Assembly: GCA_027019205.1 (NCBI GenBank)
Contig: JALUWZ010000187.1
Location: forward strand, 1-6,121
Source: Emcibacter sp.
Lineage (GTDB): Bacteria; Pseudomonadota; Alphaproteobacteria; Sphingomonadales; Emcibacteraceae
Length of the DNA stretch: 6,121 nucleotides
Direction: 5' to 3'
The notes below the pieces were generated by a model. The model ran no database searches, was not told the origin of the DNA, and worked only from the letters and a program-made list of their open reading frames with translations. Position 1 is the first letter of the stretch, and each line of letters opens with the position of its first letter. Both the position numbers and the translations under genes were made by a program. This document shows positions 1 through 6,121 of this stretch, one piece after another.

Positions 1-586
1 TACGGTAATGCAGGGCGGCAAGCGCCCCGAGGCAGGCAAAGGTCGCCGCCAGCTCGTCGCCGATGGATATGCCCATGCGGCTCGGCGGGGTCGCGGGGTC
101 GCCGACCACATAACGCAACCCGCCCATGGCCTCGCCAATCGCCCCGTATCCCGGACGGCTCGCGTAAGGGCCGTCCTGGCCAAAGCCCGACACCCGGACC
201 ATGATCAGACCGGGATTTATCTTTTTCAGTTCCTCATAGCCCAGCCCCCATTTTTCCATGGTGCCGGGGCGGAAATTCTCAATCAGGATGTCGGATTTTC
301 TGACCAGATCGCGGACAATATCCTGCCCCTCTTTTAGCCGCAGGTTCAGGGTGACGGATTTCTTGTTGCGGGCAATCACCGGCCACCACAGGGACAGGCC
401 GTGCGGTTTCTCGCGCCCCCATTCACGCATCGGGTCGCCGATGCCGGGCTGTTCGACCTTGATGACCTCCGCGCCGAAATCGCCCATCAGCTGACCGCAG
501 AAAGGCCCGGCGAGCAGTTGGCCCATCTCAATAACCCGGATGCCTTTCAGCGGGCCGGTTGCATCCTTTATATGGTCATTTTTCAT
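1..586 (-). CDS. CaiB/BaiF family (type III) CoA-transferase, N-terminal part, runs off left edge
   Basis: Type III CoA-transferases move CoA between carboxylic acids through an aspartyl-CoA anhydride and usually activate a substrate in the cytoplasm. Translating the minus strand from the ATG at 586-584 gives 195 uninterrupted residues to the window edge; the family is normally about 380-430 aa, so roughly half is present. Family signatures are GPLKGIRVIEMGQLLAGPF (residues 11-29), GDFGAEVIKVEQPGIGDPMR (35-54), RNKKSVTLNL (73-82), IENFRPGTMEKWGLGYEEL (102-120), VSGFGQDGPY (132-141) and SRMGISIGDELAATF (169-183). D177 in the IGD motif sits where formyl-CoA transferase has its catalytic Asp (D169, allowing for a slightly longer N-terminus). 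The start is supported by the usual short lead before the GIRVIE strand; only a weak GAAAG precedes it (8 nt away). The gene is divergent from the lyase operon and shares its control region. The acyl substrate is not predictable. Family assignment is secure. Confidence 0.93.
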   Translation of the reverse strand, partial: MKNDHIKDATGPLKGIRVIEMGQLLAGPFCGQLMGDFGAEVIKVEQPGIGDPMREWGREKPHGLSLWWPVIARNKKSVTLNLRLKEGQDIVRDLVRKSDILIENFRPGTMEKWGLGYEELKKINPGLIMVRVSGFGQDGPYASRPGYGAIGEAMGGLRYVVGDPATPPSRMGISIGDELAATFACLGALAALHYR

Positions 587-637
587 GTCTTTGGCTTTCA
601 ATATGCGCGATTTCGGACGCGGGTTTAAAGTATTAAT

Positions 638-656
638 GTTATAATGATATAATAAC
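638..656. promoter_or_regulatory. Candidate operator: 19-bp imperfect palindrome
   Basis: GTTATAAT-gat-ATAATAAC is an inverted repeat with 7 of 8 arm positions pairing; the only arm mismatch is 643 against 651. It directly abuts the plus-strand -35 box and is centred about 46 bases upstream of the estimated start point. That position fits a dimeric activator of the operon or a shared regulator of both divergent genes. A short AT-rich palindrome in a divergent catabolic promoter resembles operators of GntR-type and similar dimeric regulators, but no regulator gene is visible here. Chance symmetry in AT-rich DNA remains possible. Confidence 0.45.
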
Positions 657-686
657 TTGCCATTTCTGTCCATCTTTGTGTAGTAT
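657..686 (+). promoter_or_regulatory. Putative sigma-70-type promoter for the lyase-hyuAB-oxidase operon
   Basis: TTGCCA (657-662) matches the TTGACA -35 box at 5 of 6 positions and TAGTAT (681-686) matches TATAAT at 4 of 6, separated by 18 nt. The predicted transcript would begin near 693, leaving a leader of about 20-30 nt. If correct, it excludes the in-frame TTG at 676 and ATG at 685 as start codons of the lyase. The prediction is by consensus only. Confidence 0.45.
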
Positions 687-701
687 GTTTGCAGTTTTTT
701 C

Positions 702-706
702 AAGGA
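702..706 (+). promoter_or_regulatory. Ribosome binding site deciding the lyase start
   Basis: AAGGA lies 5 nt before the GTG at 712 but 17 nt before the ATG at 724. The spacing favours GTG 712 even though the next ATG fits the family N-terminus equally well. Confidence 0.55.
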
Positions 707-711
707 TTAAA

Positions 712-1650
712 GTGAATATTCCGATGACGACAAAGATTGACATTCTGGAAGTCTCGCCGCGTGACGGTCTTCAGAGTGAGCAGAAAATAATATCAACCGT
801 GGACAAGGTGGCGCTGATTTCGCGGGCGATAGAAGCCGGGGTCCGCCGGATTGAGGTGACAAGTTTTGTCAACCCGAAACGGGTGCCGCAAATGGCCGAC
901 GCGGCGGAGCTGATGCGCGCCGTCCCCAAAAGAGATGATGTGAGCTATGCCGGGCTGGTGCTGAATTACCGGGGGTTTGAGCGCGCGCGCGACGCGCAGG
1001 TTGACGAGGTCGGCTGTGTCGTTGTTGCGTCCGAGAGTTTTAACCGGCGCAATCAGGGGGCGAGCATTCAGGAAACGCTGGATCAGTGGCAGCGCATCGC
1101 CCGGGAGGCGCGGGACTGCGGCATCAAACCCCATCTGGCGATCGGCGCGGCCTTTGGCTGCCCGTTCGAGGGTGAAATTAGCGTGGAACAGGTCCGGGAG
1201 GTGGCGATGAGGGCCGCCGAAGGGGACCCGGCGGAAATCGGCTTTGCCGATACCATCGGCGTCGGGGTGCCGTCACAGGTCCGCGACCTGATTGGCCGAA
1301 TCCGCGAGGATATTCCCGATATTCCCCTGCGCTGTCATTTTCACAACAGCCGCAATACCGGCATTGCCAACGCGGTGGCGGCGGTCGAGGCCGGGGTCCG
1401 GACCCTTGATGCCAGCATCGGCGGTATCGGCGGCTGCCCCTTTGCCCCCAATGCCACCGGCAATATTGCGACCGAGGATCTGGTTTACCTGCTGGAACGC
1501 ATGGGGATAGACAGCGGCACCAACCTTGAAAAACTGATTGATACCGCCCACTGGCTGGAAGGCATACTGGAAAAGCCGGTGCCGGGACAGGTGGCAAAGG
1601 CGGGCATATTCCCGCTTGAAAAAACGGCTATGGATGAAGAGAAAAACTGA
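712..1650 (+). CDS. Hydroxymethylglutaryl-CoA lyase-like protein (DRE-TIM family)
   Basis: HMG-CoA lyase cleaves 3-hydroxy-3-methylglutaryl-CoA to acetyl-CoA and acetoacetate by a metal-dependent retro-aldol reaction in the cytoplasm. This protein (312 aa from GTG 712, 308 aa from ATG 724) is full length for the family. Signatures in order: EVSPRDGLQ (13-21), EVTSFVNPKRVPQMAD (48-63), FADTIGVGVP (178-187), HFH (209-211), GGIGGCPFAPNATGN (237-251) and ATEDLVYLLERMGI (253-266). Numbered from GTG 712, R17, D18, E48, D180, H209, H211, C242, N251 and E255 match human R41, D42, E72, D204, H233, H235, C266, N275 and E279 at a constant offset of 24, so the core aligns without gaps. The segment after HFH reads NSRNTG where the classic enzyme has DTYGQA, so the substrate may not be HMG-CoA. 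The GTG start is preferred for its AAGGA; ATG 724 is the alternative. First gene of the operon, 10 nt before hyuA. Superfamily certain, exact substrate open. Confidence 0.9.
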   Translation: MNIPMTTKIDILEVSPRDGLQSEQKIISTVDKVALISRAIEAGVRRIEVTSFVNPKRVPQMADAAELMRAVPKRDDVSYAGLVLNYRGFERARDAQVDEVGCVVVASESFNRRNQGASIQETLDQWQRIAREARDCGIKPHLAIGAAFGCPFEGEISVEQVREVAMRAAEGDPAEIGFADTIGVGVPSQVRDLIGRIREDIPDIPLRCHFHNSRNTGIANAVAAVEAGVRTLDASIGGIGGCPFAPNATGNIATEDLVYLLERMGIDSGTNLEKLIDTAHWLEGILEKPVPGQVAKAGIFPLEKTAMDEEKN

Positions 1651-1653
1651 GGA
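1649..1653 (+). promoter_or_regulatory. Ribosome binding site of the hyuA-type gene
   Basis: GAGGA overlaps the TGA stop of the lyase gene and lies 7 nt before ATG 1661. It fixes that start and suggests translational coupling of the two genes. Confidence 0.7.
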
Positions 1654-1660
1654 CTGAAAT

Positions 1661-3712
1661 ATGGAATATCGTTTGGGTGTGGATGTCGGCGGAACCTTTA
1701 CCGACCTGTTGCTGATAGAGGAAAAGAGCGGCAAAACCTATCGCAGCAAGGTGCCGTCCACCCCGTCGGACCCGTCGCAGGCGGTGTTGAGCGGCACGCA
1801 GGCAATTTGTGATATGGCCGGGGTTTCGGCGGCTAATCTGTCATTTTTCATGCATGGCACCACGGTTGCGACCAATGCGGTGCTGGAAAAGAAATATGCC
1901 CGGGTCGGCCTGATTGTTACCGATGGCTACCGGCAGATATTGCAGGTGGCGCGCTCGCTGGTGCCGGGCGGTCTCGCCGCGTGGATTATCTGGCAGAAGC
2001 CGGAAACCCTGGCGCCGCTGGAATGCACGGTCGAGGTGCCGGAACGGCTTGATTCCGGGGGGAATATTATTCATGCTCTTGACGAGGACGCCCTGCGCCG
2101 CGAGCTTGAAACCCTGAAAAAGGAAAAGGTTGAGGCAGTGACAATCTGCCTGATCAACAGCTTTGCCAATAATGCCCATGAAAAGAGGGTCGGCGAGATT
2201 GTCGAGCAGGAAATGCCCGGTATCCCGGTATCGCTGTCGTCGGATATTTTGCCGGAAAAACAGGAATATGAACGCGCCCTGACCACGGTGGCGAATTCCG
2301 CCGTCCGGCCAACCGTCGCCCGCTATGTCCAGAATCTGCGCCGTGAGCTGCGCGCGCAGGGTATGGCGGGGCAGATCAATCTGCTGCGCTCGGACGGCGG
2401 TCTGATGTCGTCGGAAAAATCCGAGGAACTGCCCGTGTCGCTGCTGATGAGCGGTCCGGCGGGCGGGGTTTCAGGCGCCCTGTGGATGGCAAAACATGCG
2501 GGATATGAAAATCTGCTGACCCTTGATATGGGCGGGACCTCGACCGATGTGTCGCTGATCGAGCATGGCACCCCGCGCCTGACCCGGGATACCGAGGTCG
2601 GCGACCTTATGGTCAGGACCTCGTCGCTTGATGTCAAGACGGTCGGGGCCGGTGGTGGCTCTATCGCCCATGTGCCGGAACTGACCGGTGCGCTCAGGGT
2701 CGGGCCGGAAAGTGCCGGGGCCGATCCGGGTCCGGCCTGTTATGGCAAGGGCGGAGAGCGGCCAACGGTGACCGACGCCAATGTGGTGCTGGGCTATTTG
2801 CCTGCTGCCCTGCTCGGGGGGGAGATGAAGCTTGATGTCGATGCCGCTAAAAAGGCCGTGCAGACCATTGCCGATGCCCTTGGCACCAGCCTGATGGAGG
2901 CGGCGGCGGGGATCATTGATATTGTCAATGAAAATATGTTTGGCGCGCTGCGGCTGGTCTCGGTCCGGCAGGGCTATGACCCGCGTGATTTCGCCCTGAT
3001 CGGCTTTGGCGGCGGCGGGCCGCTTCAGGCCAACGCCATTGGCAAACTAACCGGGTCCTGGCCGGTGATTATTCCTCCGGCCCCGGGTGTTCTCTGTGCT
3101 TACGGTGACGCCACGACCCGGATGAGGGCGGAAAAGGCCCGCAGCCTGTCAAGCCGGCTTGATACGGCGGAGGCCGGGGAGCTTGTCACCATTCTTGAGG
3201 AGATGGCCTGGGAAGTCAGCCGCGAGCTGATCGAACAGGATGTGCCAGAAGCCGAGCAGGAAGTGCAATTCGAAGCCGGGGTCCGTTATCAGGGGCAGGG
3301 GTTCGAGGTCGTGCTGCCCTTCGCGCTTGACGGTTTTGTCGACGGCGGTCTTGCCCGGCTTGCCGAGGCCTTCCATGCCGAGCATGAAAAGCTGTTCACT
3401 TTCCGGCTTGAGGCACCGATTGAACTGGTCAACCTGCGGGTGACGGTCCTGGGCAAGGCGGCCAATGTCCGGGCGAGCGAAATTGACGGCGGCAATGGCG
3501 ACCCTTCAGAGGCCAAAACCGGCACAACCACGGTCTGGATGGACGGGATGGAAAAACAGGCCACACTTTACGATCGGGCATTGCTCCGGGCCGGGGACCG
3601 GATATCCGGCCCCGCTATCGTGACCGAAATGGATTCCACCACCCTGATCCTCAGCGATCATGTGGCGGAAATTGACCATTTCGGCAATATTCTTATTAAC
3701 CCGGCAGCGTGA
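1661..3712 (+). CDS. hyuA: Hydantoinase/oxoprolinase family subunit A (HyuA-type, ATP-binding)
   Basis: HyuA-type proteins are the ATP-using subunits of N-methylhydantoinases, 5-oxoprolinases and acetone/acetophenone carboxylases; they have an actin/ASKHA-like fold and work with a HyuB partner. The 683-aa protein is full length. Residues 4-180 form the N-terminal hydantoinase A domain, with the phosphate loop GVDVGGTFTDLL (6-17) and MHGTTVATNAVLE (64-76). Residues about 200-490 form the main domain, with LLRSDGGLMSS (241-251), SGPAGGVSGA (264-273), the second phosphate loop LDMGGTSTDVSL (288-299), VGAGGGSIA (328-336), ESAGADPGPACYG (350-362) and FGGGGPLQA (449-457). The rest (about 500-683) is the acetone carboxylase-like C-terminal region, including VRYQGQGFEV (541-550). 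No motif is broken. The next gene encodes HyuB, 10 nt downstream. The symbol is family-level only; hydantoin hydrolysis, lactam opening and ketone carboxylation all remain possible. Confidence 0.93.
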   Translation: MEYRLGVDVGGTFTDLLLIEEKSGKTYRSKVPSTPSDPSQAVLSGTQAICDMAGVSAANLSFFMHGTTVATNAVLEKKYARVGLIVTDGYRQILQVARSLVPGGLAAWIIWQKPETLAPLECTVEVPERLDSGGNIIHALDEDALRRELETLKKEKVEAVTICLINSFANNAHEKRVGEIVEQEMPGIPVSLSSDILPEKQEYERALTTVANSAVRPTVARYVQNLRRELRAQGMAGQINLLRSDGGLMSSEKSEELPVSLLMSGPAGGVSGALWMAKHAGYENLLTLDMGGTSTDVSLIEHGTPRLTRDTEVGDLMVRTSSLDVKTVGAGGGSIAHVPELTGALRVGPESAGADPGPACYGKGGERPTVTDANVVLGYLPAALLGGEMKLDVDAAKKAVQTIADALGTSLMEAAAGIIDIVNENMFGALRLVSVRQGYDPRDFALIGFGGGGPLQANAIGKLTGSWPVIIPPAPGVLCAYGDATTRMRAEKARSLSSRLDTAEAGELVTILEEMAWEVSRELIEQDVPEAEQEVQFEAGVRYQGQGFEVVLPFALDGFVDGGLARLAEAFHAEHEKLFTFRLEAPIELVNLRVTVLGKAANVRASEIDGGNGDPSEAKTGTTTVWMDGMEKQATLYDRALLRAGDRISGPAIVTEMDSTTLILSDHVAEIDHFGNILINPAA

Positions 3713-3717
3713 GGAGG
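3711..3717 (+). promoter_or_regulatory. Strong ribosome binding site of the hyuB-type gene
   Basis: GAGGAGG overlaps the TGA stop of hyuA and sits 5 nt before ATG 3723. It decides this start over the in-frame upstream ATG at 3660, which lies inside hyuA and would add 21 residues unlike the family. Confidence 0.85.
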
Positions 3718-3722
3718 ACAAT

Positions 3723-5588
3723 ATGACCGCAACAATCATTCAGGAAAATACCACGGACTTTGAGCAAGTGGATGTTGATCCAATCACCCTTGACATCATT
3801 GAAAACGCGCTGAAAAATGCCCGTTTTGAAATGGATGCCACCCTGTTCAGGACCGCAATGTCGCCGGGGATTCGTGAACAGGGCGATGCCTTTCCGCTGA
3901 TTGCCGACAAAGGCGGCCTGATGCTGGCTGGCCAGTTCGGCTCCTTCATTCAGGGCTTTCTCAACGGTTTTGACGGTACCATAGAGGAGGGCGACATCAT
4001 CTGGCTGTCCGACCCCTATACCTGTGAGGGGGCGGTGAGCCACGCCAATGACTGGTTGATACTGCTGGCGATATTCAAGGATGGCCGTCATGTCGGCTGG
4101 AGCGCCATGTTCGGCCATATGACCGATGTCGGCGGTATGGTGCCGGGGTCTTTACCAACCAACGCCATTTCGATCTTTCAGGAAGGCATCAGGATTCCCC
4201 CGGTCAAGCTGTATAAGAAAGGCGTCAAACAGGATGACCTGCTGAAAATTGTCCTGCATCAATGCCGGATGCCCGAATGGGCCGGGGCCGACCTGAATGC
4301 CATAGTCGCCGCCTGCCGGATGGCAGAACGGCGGGTGGTCGAGATGTGTGACCGGTTCGGCACGGACTGCTATATTTCGGCAACGGCAAAATTGCTGGAG
4401 CGCAACCGGCGGGCGATGGCGCAACTGATTGAAACATCGGTTGGCACCGAGCCGGTTTCTTTCGAGGATTATGTCTGTGATGACGGGCGCGGCTTTGGCC
4501 CCTACAAGATCAAATGCACCATGTGGCGCGAGGGCGGCAAGGTCATTCTGGACTGGGAAGGCACCGACCCGCAGTCGGAAAGCTCGATCAATTTTTACCT
4601 TAATGAAAATATGCTCAAGATGTTTTTCGGCATCTATATGATCATGGTGTTTGATCCGCAAATCCTGTTTAATGACGGTTTTTATGATCTGGTTGAGGTG
4701 CGCATCCCTGACGGCTCGCTGCTCAAACCAAAATTTCCGGCGGCGCTCAGCTGCCGGACCCATGCGCTTGGCCGGATATTTGATGTGCTGGGGGCCTTGC
4801 TTGGTCAGCGTCAGCCGGAATTCCTCAACGCGGCGGGCTTTTCCTCCAGCCCCCATCTGATGTATTCGGGTTATGACAAGGACGGTGAATGGTTCCAGCT
4901 GTTCCAGATCGGCTTTGGCGGCATTCCGGGGCGGCCTTTTGGCGACGGACCGGACGGCCATTCCCTGTGGCCGGGCTTTACCAATGTGCCTAATGAATTT
5001 CTTGAGGCCTATTTCCCGCTCAGGATTGACCGCTATGAAACCATCGCCGATTCCGGCGGGGCCGGGCTTAATCGCGGCGGCAACGGCATTTCGATCCATT
5101 ATCATTTTCTGCAGAAAGGGACGATTTCGATCCATGACGACCGCTGGTTCACTTATCCCTGGGGGGTTAATGGTGGTTCTCCGGGTATGCGTTCCACCAA
5201 GATACTGGAGCGTGCCGATGGCAGCCGCGAGGTCCTGCCGTCAAAATGCGACAATATCGAGGTCATGGCCGGGGATGTGCTGGTTTATGACACCTGGGGC
5301 GGCGGCGGCTGGGGCAATCCTCTGGAACGGGACGCCGCTCTGGTCGCCCGCGAGGTCCGGCAGGGCCTGGTCTCTGTCAAGGGGGCGCGGGCCTACGGCG
5401 TGGTCCTGACCGATGACGGGGCAGTGGACGAGGCAGCGACGGCTGAACTCAGGACAGTCATGGCCAAAGATATCAAGGCAGACCAGATATTCAATTTCGG
5501 CCCCTCGCTTGATGAATTACGCGAAAGATGCCTTGCCGAAACCGGTCTTCCCGCCCCGGTTCAACCGGTCTGGCGACAGGGGGCCTGA
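3723..5588 (+). CDS. hyuB: Hydantoinase/oxoprolinase family subunit B (HyuB-type)
   Basis: HyuB-type proteins pair with HyuA to carry out ATP-dependent hydrolysis of hydantoins/lactams or, in the acetone and acetophenone carboxylase branch, ATP-dependent carboxylation. The 621-aa product is full length (usual range about 500-770 aa). Visible family segments: DPITLDIIENALKNARFEMD (19-38), the RTAMSPGIREQGDAF stretch (43-57), SDPYTCEGAVSHANDW (96-111), GHMTDVGGMVPGSLP (131-145), QEGIRIPPVKLYKKG (153-167), a Gly-rich turn SGGAGLNRGGNGI (444-456) and GGGGWGNPLERD (526-537), followed by the usual VAREVRQGLVS...AYGVVL tail. H132 and D135 sit where the family has its AHxxDxGG motif, thought to bind metal. 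The DPY motif is changed: family members usually read DPYxGGTHLPD, whereas this one reads DPYTCEGAVSHAND. The start is set by GAGGAGG. The stop overlaps the oxidase start by one base. The symbol is family-level; the reaction is unproven. Confidence 0.93.
   Translation: MTATIIQENTTDFEQVDVDPITLDIIENALKNARFEMDATLFRTAMSPGIREQGDAFPLIADKGGLMLAGQFGSFIQGFLNGFDGTIEEGDIIWLSDPYTCEGAVSHANDWLILLAIFKDGRHVGWSAMFGHMTDVGGMVPGSLPTNAISIFQEGIRIPPVKLYKKGVKQDDLLKIVLHQCRMPEWAGADLNAIVAACRMAERRVVEMCDRFGTDCYISATAKLLERNRRAMAQLIETSVGTEPVSFEDYVCDDGRGFGPYKIKCTMWREGGKVILDWEGTDPQSESSINFYLNENMLKMFFGIYMIMVFDPQILFNDGFYDLVEVRIPDGSLLKPKFPAALSCRTHALGRIFDVLGALLGQRQPEFLNAAGFSSSPHLMYSGYDKDGEWFQLFQIGFGGIPGRPFGDGPDGHSLWPGFTNVPNEFLEAYFPLRIDRYETIADSGGAGLNRGGNGISIHYHFLQKGTISIHDDRWFTYPWGVNGGSPGMRSTKILERADGSREVLPSKCDNIEVMAGDVLVYDTWGGGGWGNPLERDAALVAREVRQGLVSVKGARAYGVVLTDDGAVDEAATAELRTVMAKDIKADQIFNFGPSLDELRERCLAETGLPAPVQPVWRQGA
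5578..5583 (+). promoter_or_regulatory. Ribosome binding site of the FAD-linked oxidase, inside hyuB
   Basis: AGGGGG lies 4 nt before ATG 5588, within the last codons of hyuB. Together with the TGATG stop/start overlap it points to re-initiation coupling. Confidence 0.5.
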
Positions 5589-6121
5589 TGCGCGACAGCG
5601 AGCTGAAAGATCATCTGGTTGCCATCGTCGGGCAGGATAATTTTATTACAGAGGCCGGGGAATGTGTCTATTATTCCCAGGATGTCTATTCGGCGGCCTC
5701 CACGCTGACCAAAGGCATTATCAGGCCGGGGAATATTGACGAGCTGGCCCGTGCGGTCAGGGTCGCGACAGAGGCCGGATATGCCCTGTTCCCCCGTGGC
5801 GGCGGGGTGTCCTATACCAGCGGCTATCTGCCGACGGTCGAAAAATCCCTGACCATTGACAGCGGACGCATGAGGCGCATTCTGGAAATCAACCGGGAGG
5901 ATATGTATGTCACCGTCGAATGCGGCTGTCGCTGGATTGACTTATATGAGGCCCTGAAGGACAGCGGCCTCAGGACCCCTTTCTGGGGCACCCTGTCCGG
6001 CATTACGGCGACGGTCGGCGGCAGTCTGAGCCAGAACAGCATTTTCTTTGGCTCGGGACAGTATGGCACCGCAGCGGACAGTGTGACCGGGCTGAAGATT
6101 GTCACGGCATCGGGTGAGGTT
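5588..6121 (+). CDS. FAD-linked oxidase (PCMH/VAO-type, GlcD-like), N-terminal part, runs off right edge
   Basis: This family uses bound FAD to oxidise alcohols, 2-hydroxyacids or phenolic side chains. The first 178 residues are present and open to the edge; relatives are usually 450-550 aa. The visible part is the FAD-binding type 4 domain: IIRPGNIDELARAVRVATEA (44-63), the FAD pyrophosphate loop PRGGGVSYTSGY (69-80), the strand VTVECGCRWIDLYEAL (108-123), then GITATVGGSLSQN (138-150) and GSGQYGTAADSVTGLKIV (155-172), the usual GG..SQN...YG..aDsV segment. Where covalent flavoproteins carry a flavin-linking His in the GG loop this one has Val (V74), and no Cys stands in the second loop, so a non-covalent FAD is likely. 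No signal peptide is seen, so it should be cytoplasmic. It is coupled to hyuB. The substrate is set by the missing C-terminal domain and cannot be predicted. Confidence 0.88.
   Translation, partial: MRDSELKDHLVAIVGQDNFITEAGECVYYSQDVYSAASTLTKGIIRPGNIDELARAVRVATEAGYALFPRGGGVSYTSGYLPTVEKSLTIDSGRMRRILEINREDMYVTVECGCRWIDLYEALKDSGLRTPFWGTLSGITATVGGSLSQNSIFFGSGQYGTAADSVTGLKIVTASGEV

Larger units (their letters stand above)
587..711. promoter_or_regulatory. Divergent AT-rich intergenic control region
   Basis: This gap separates the start codon of the minus-strand CoA-transferase from the plus-strand lyase. Its middle (about 624-656) is almost pure A/T, in sharp contrast to the GC-rich genes on both sides. 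It contains a palindrome and a plus-strand promoter listed separately. The minus-strand promoter probably lies in the same AT block; TAATAC (complement of 630-635) and TATAAC (complement of 638-643) are possible -10 elements, but neither has a convincing -35 partner, so I do not call one. Confidence 0.7.

Noticed and set aside
8..628. Overlapping plus-strand reading frames at 8-337, 258-494 and 401-628
   Set aside because: They are antisense to the CoA-transferase, whose minus-strand translation matches its family throughout; the plus-strand products resemble no family.
833..3288. Recurring word GCCGGGGTCCG near 838, 1391 and 3278
   Set aside because: Each copy encodes Ala-Gly-Val-Arg in frame in unrelated proteins, so it reflects codon preference rather than a DNA repeat.
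3660..3722. Upstream ATG extension of HyuB by 21 residues
   Set aside because: It lies inside hyuA, has no good ribosome binding site, and the added residues are just an out-of-frame reading of the hyuA end. ATG 3723 has GAGGAGG at ideal spacing.
4152..5135. Long minus-strand open frame (327 codons) inside hyuB
   Set aside because: It is antisense to a well-conserved HyuB coding region. Long open frames opposite GC-rich genes are common, and its product shows no recognisable motif.
4873..5409. Plus-strand alternative frame of 178 codons within hyuB
   Set aside because: It is a frame-shifted shadow of HyuB with an Arg/Ala/Pro-rich composition and no family motif.

Overview
The window looks like part of a catabolic gene cluster from a proteobacterium. 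The moderately high GC content, GC-rich third codon positions and gene families suggest an alphaproteobacterium, but no marker gene fixes the taxon. It holds five protein-coding genes, two of them cut by the window edges. I found no RNA genes, mobile elements, CRISPR arrays or terminators.

Layout: positions 1-586 (minus strand) carry the N-terminal half of a CaiB/BaiF (type III) CoA-transferase that runs off the left edge. A short AT-rich gap of about 125 bases follows and holds the divergent control region: a 19-bp imperfect palindrome (638-656) abutting a plausible sigma-70-type promoter (657-686). From there four plus-strand genes form a tight operon: an HMG-CoA lyase-like enzyme (712-1650), a HyuA-type ATP-binding subunit (1661-3712), a HyuB-type catalytic subunit (3723-5588) and the N-terminal part of an FAD-linked (PCMH/VAO-type) oxidase that runs off the right edge (5588-6121). 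The two gaps are 10 nt each and the last junction is a TGATG overlap, so co-transcription and translational coupling are likely.

How they could work together (inference): the CoA-transferase would activate a carboxylic acid, and the lyase would cleave a 3-hydroxyacyl-CoA by retro-aldol chemistry. The HyuA/HyuB pair would do an ATP-dependent step (lactam/hydantoin opening, or carboxylation as in acetone and acetophenone carboxylases). The flavoprotein would oxidise an alcohol or hydroxy-acid. The substrate cannot be read from sequence. Two points hint that it is not a textbook one: the lyase keeps all the catalytic residues of HMG-CoA lyase but has a different substrate-side loop, and the HyuB protein has an altered DPY motif.
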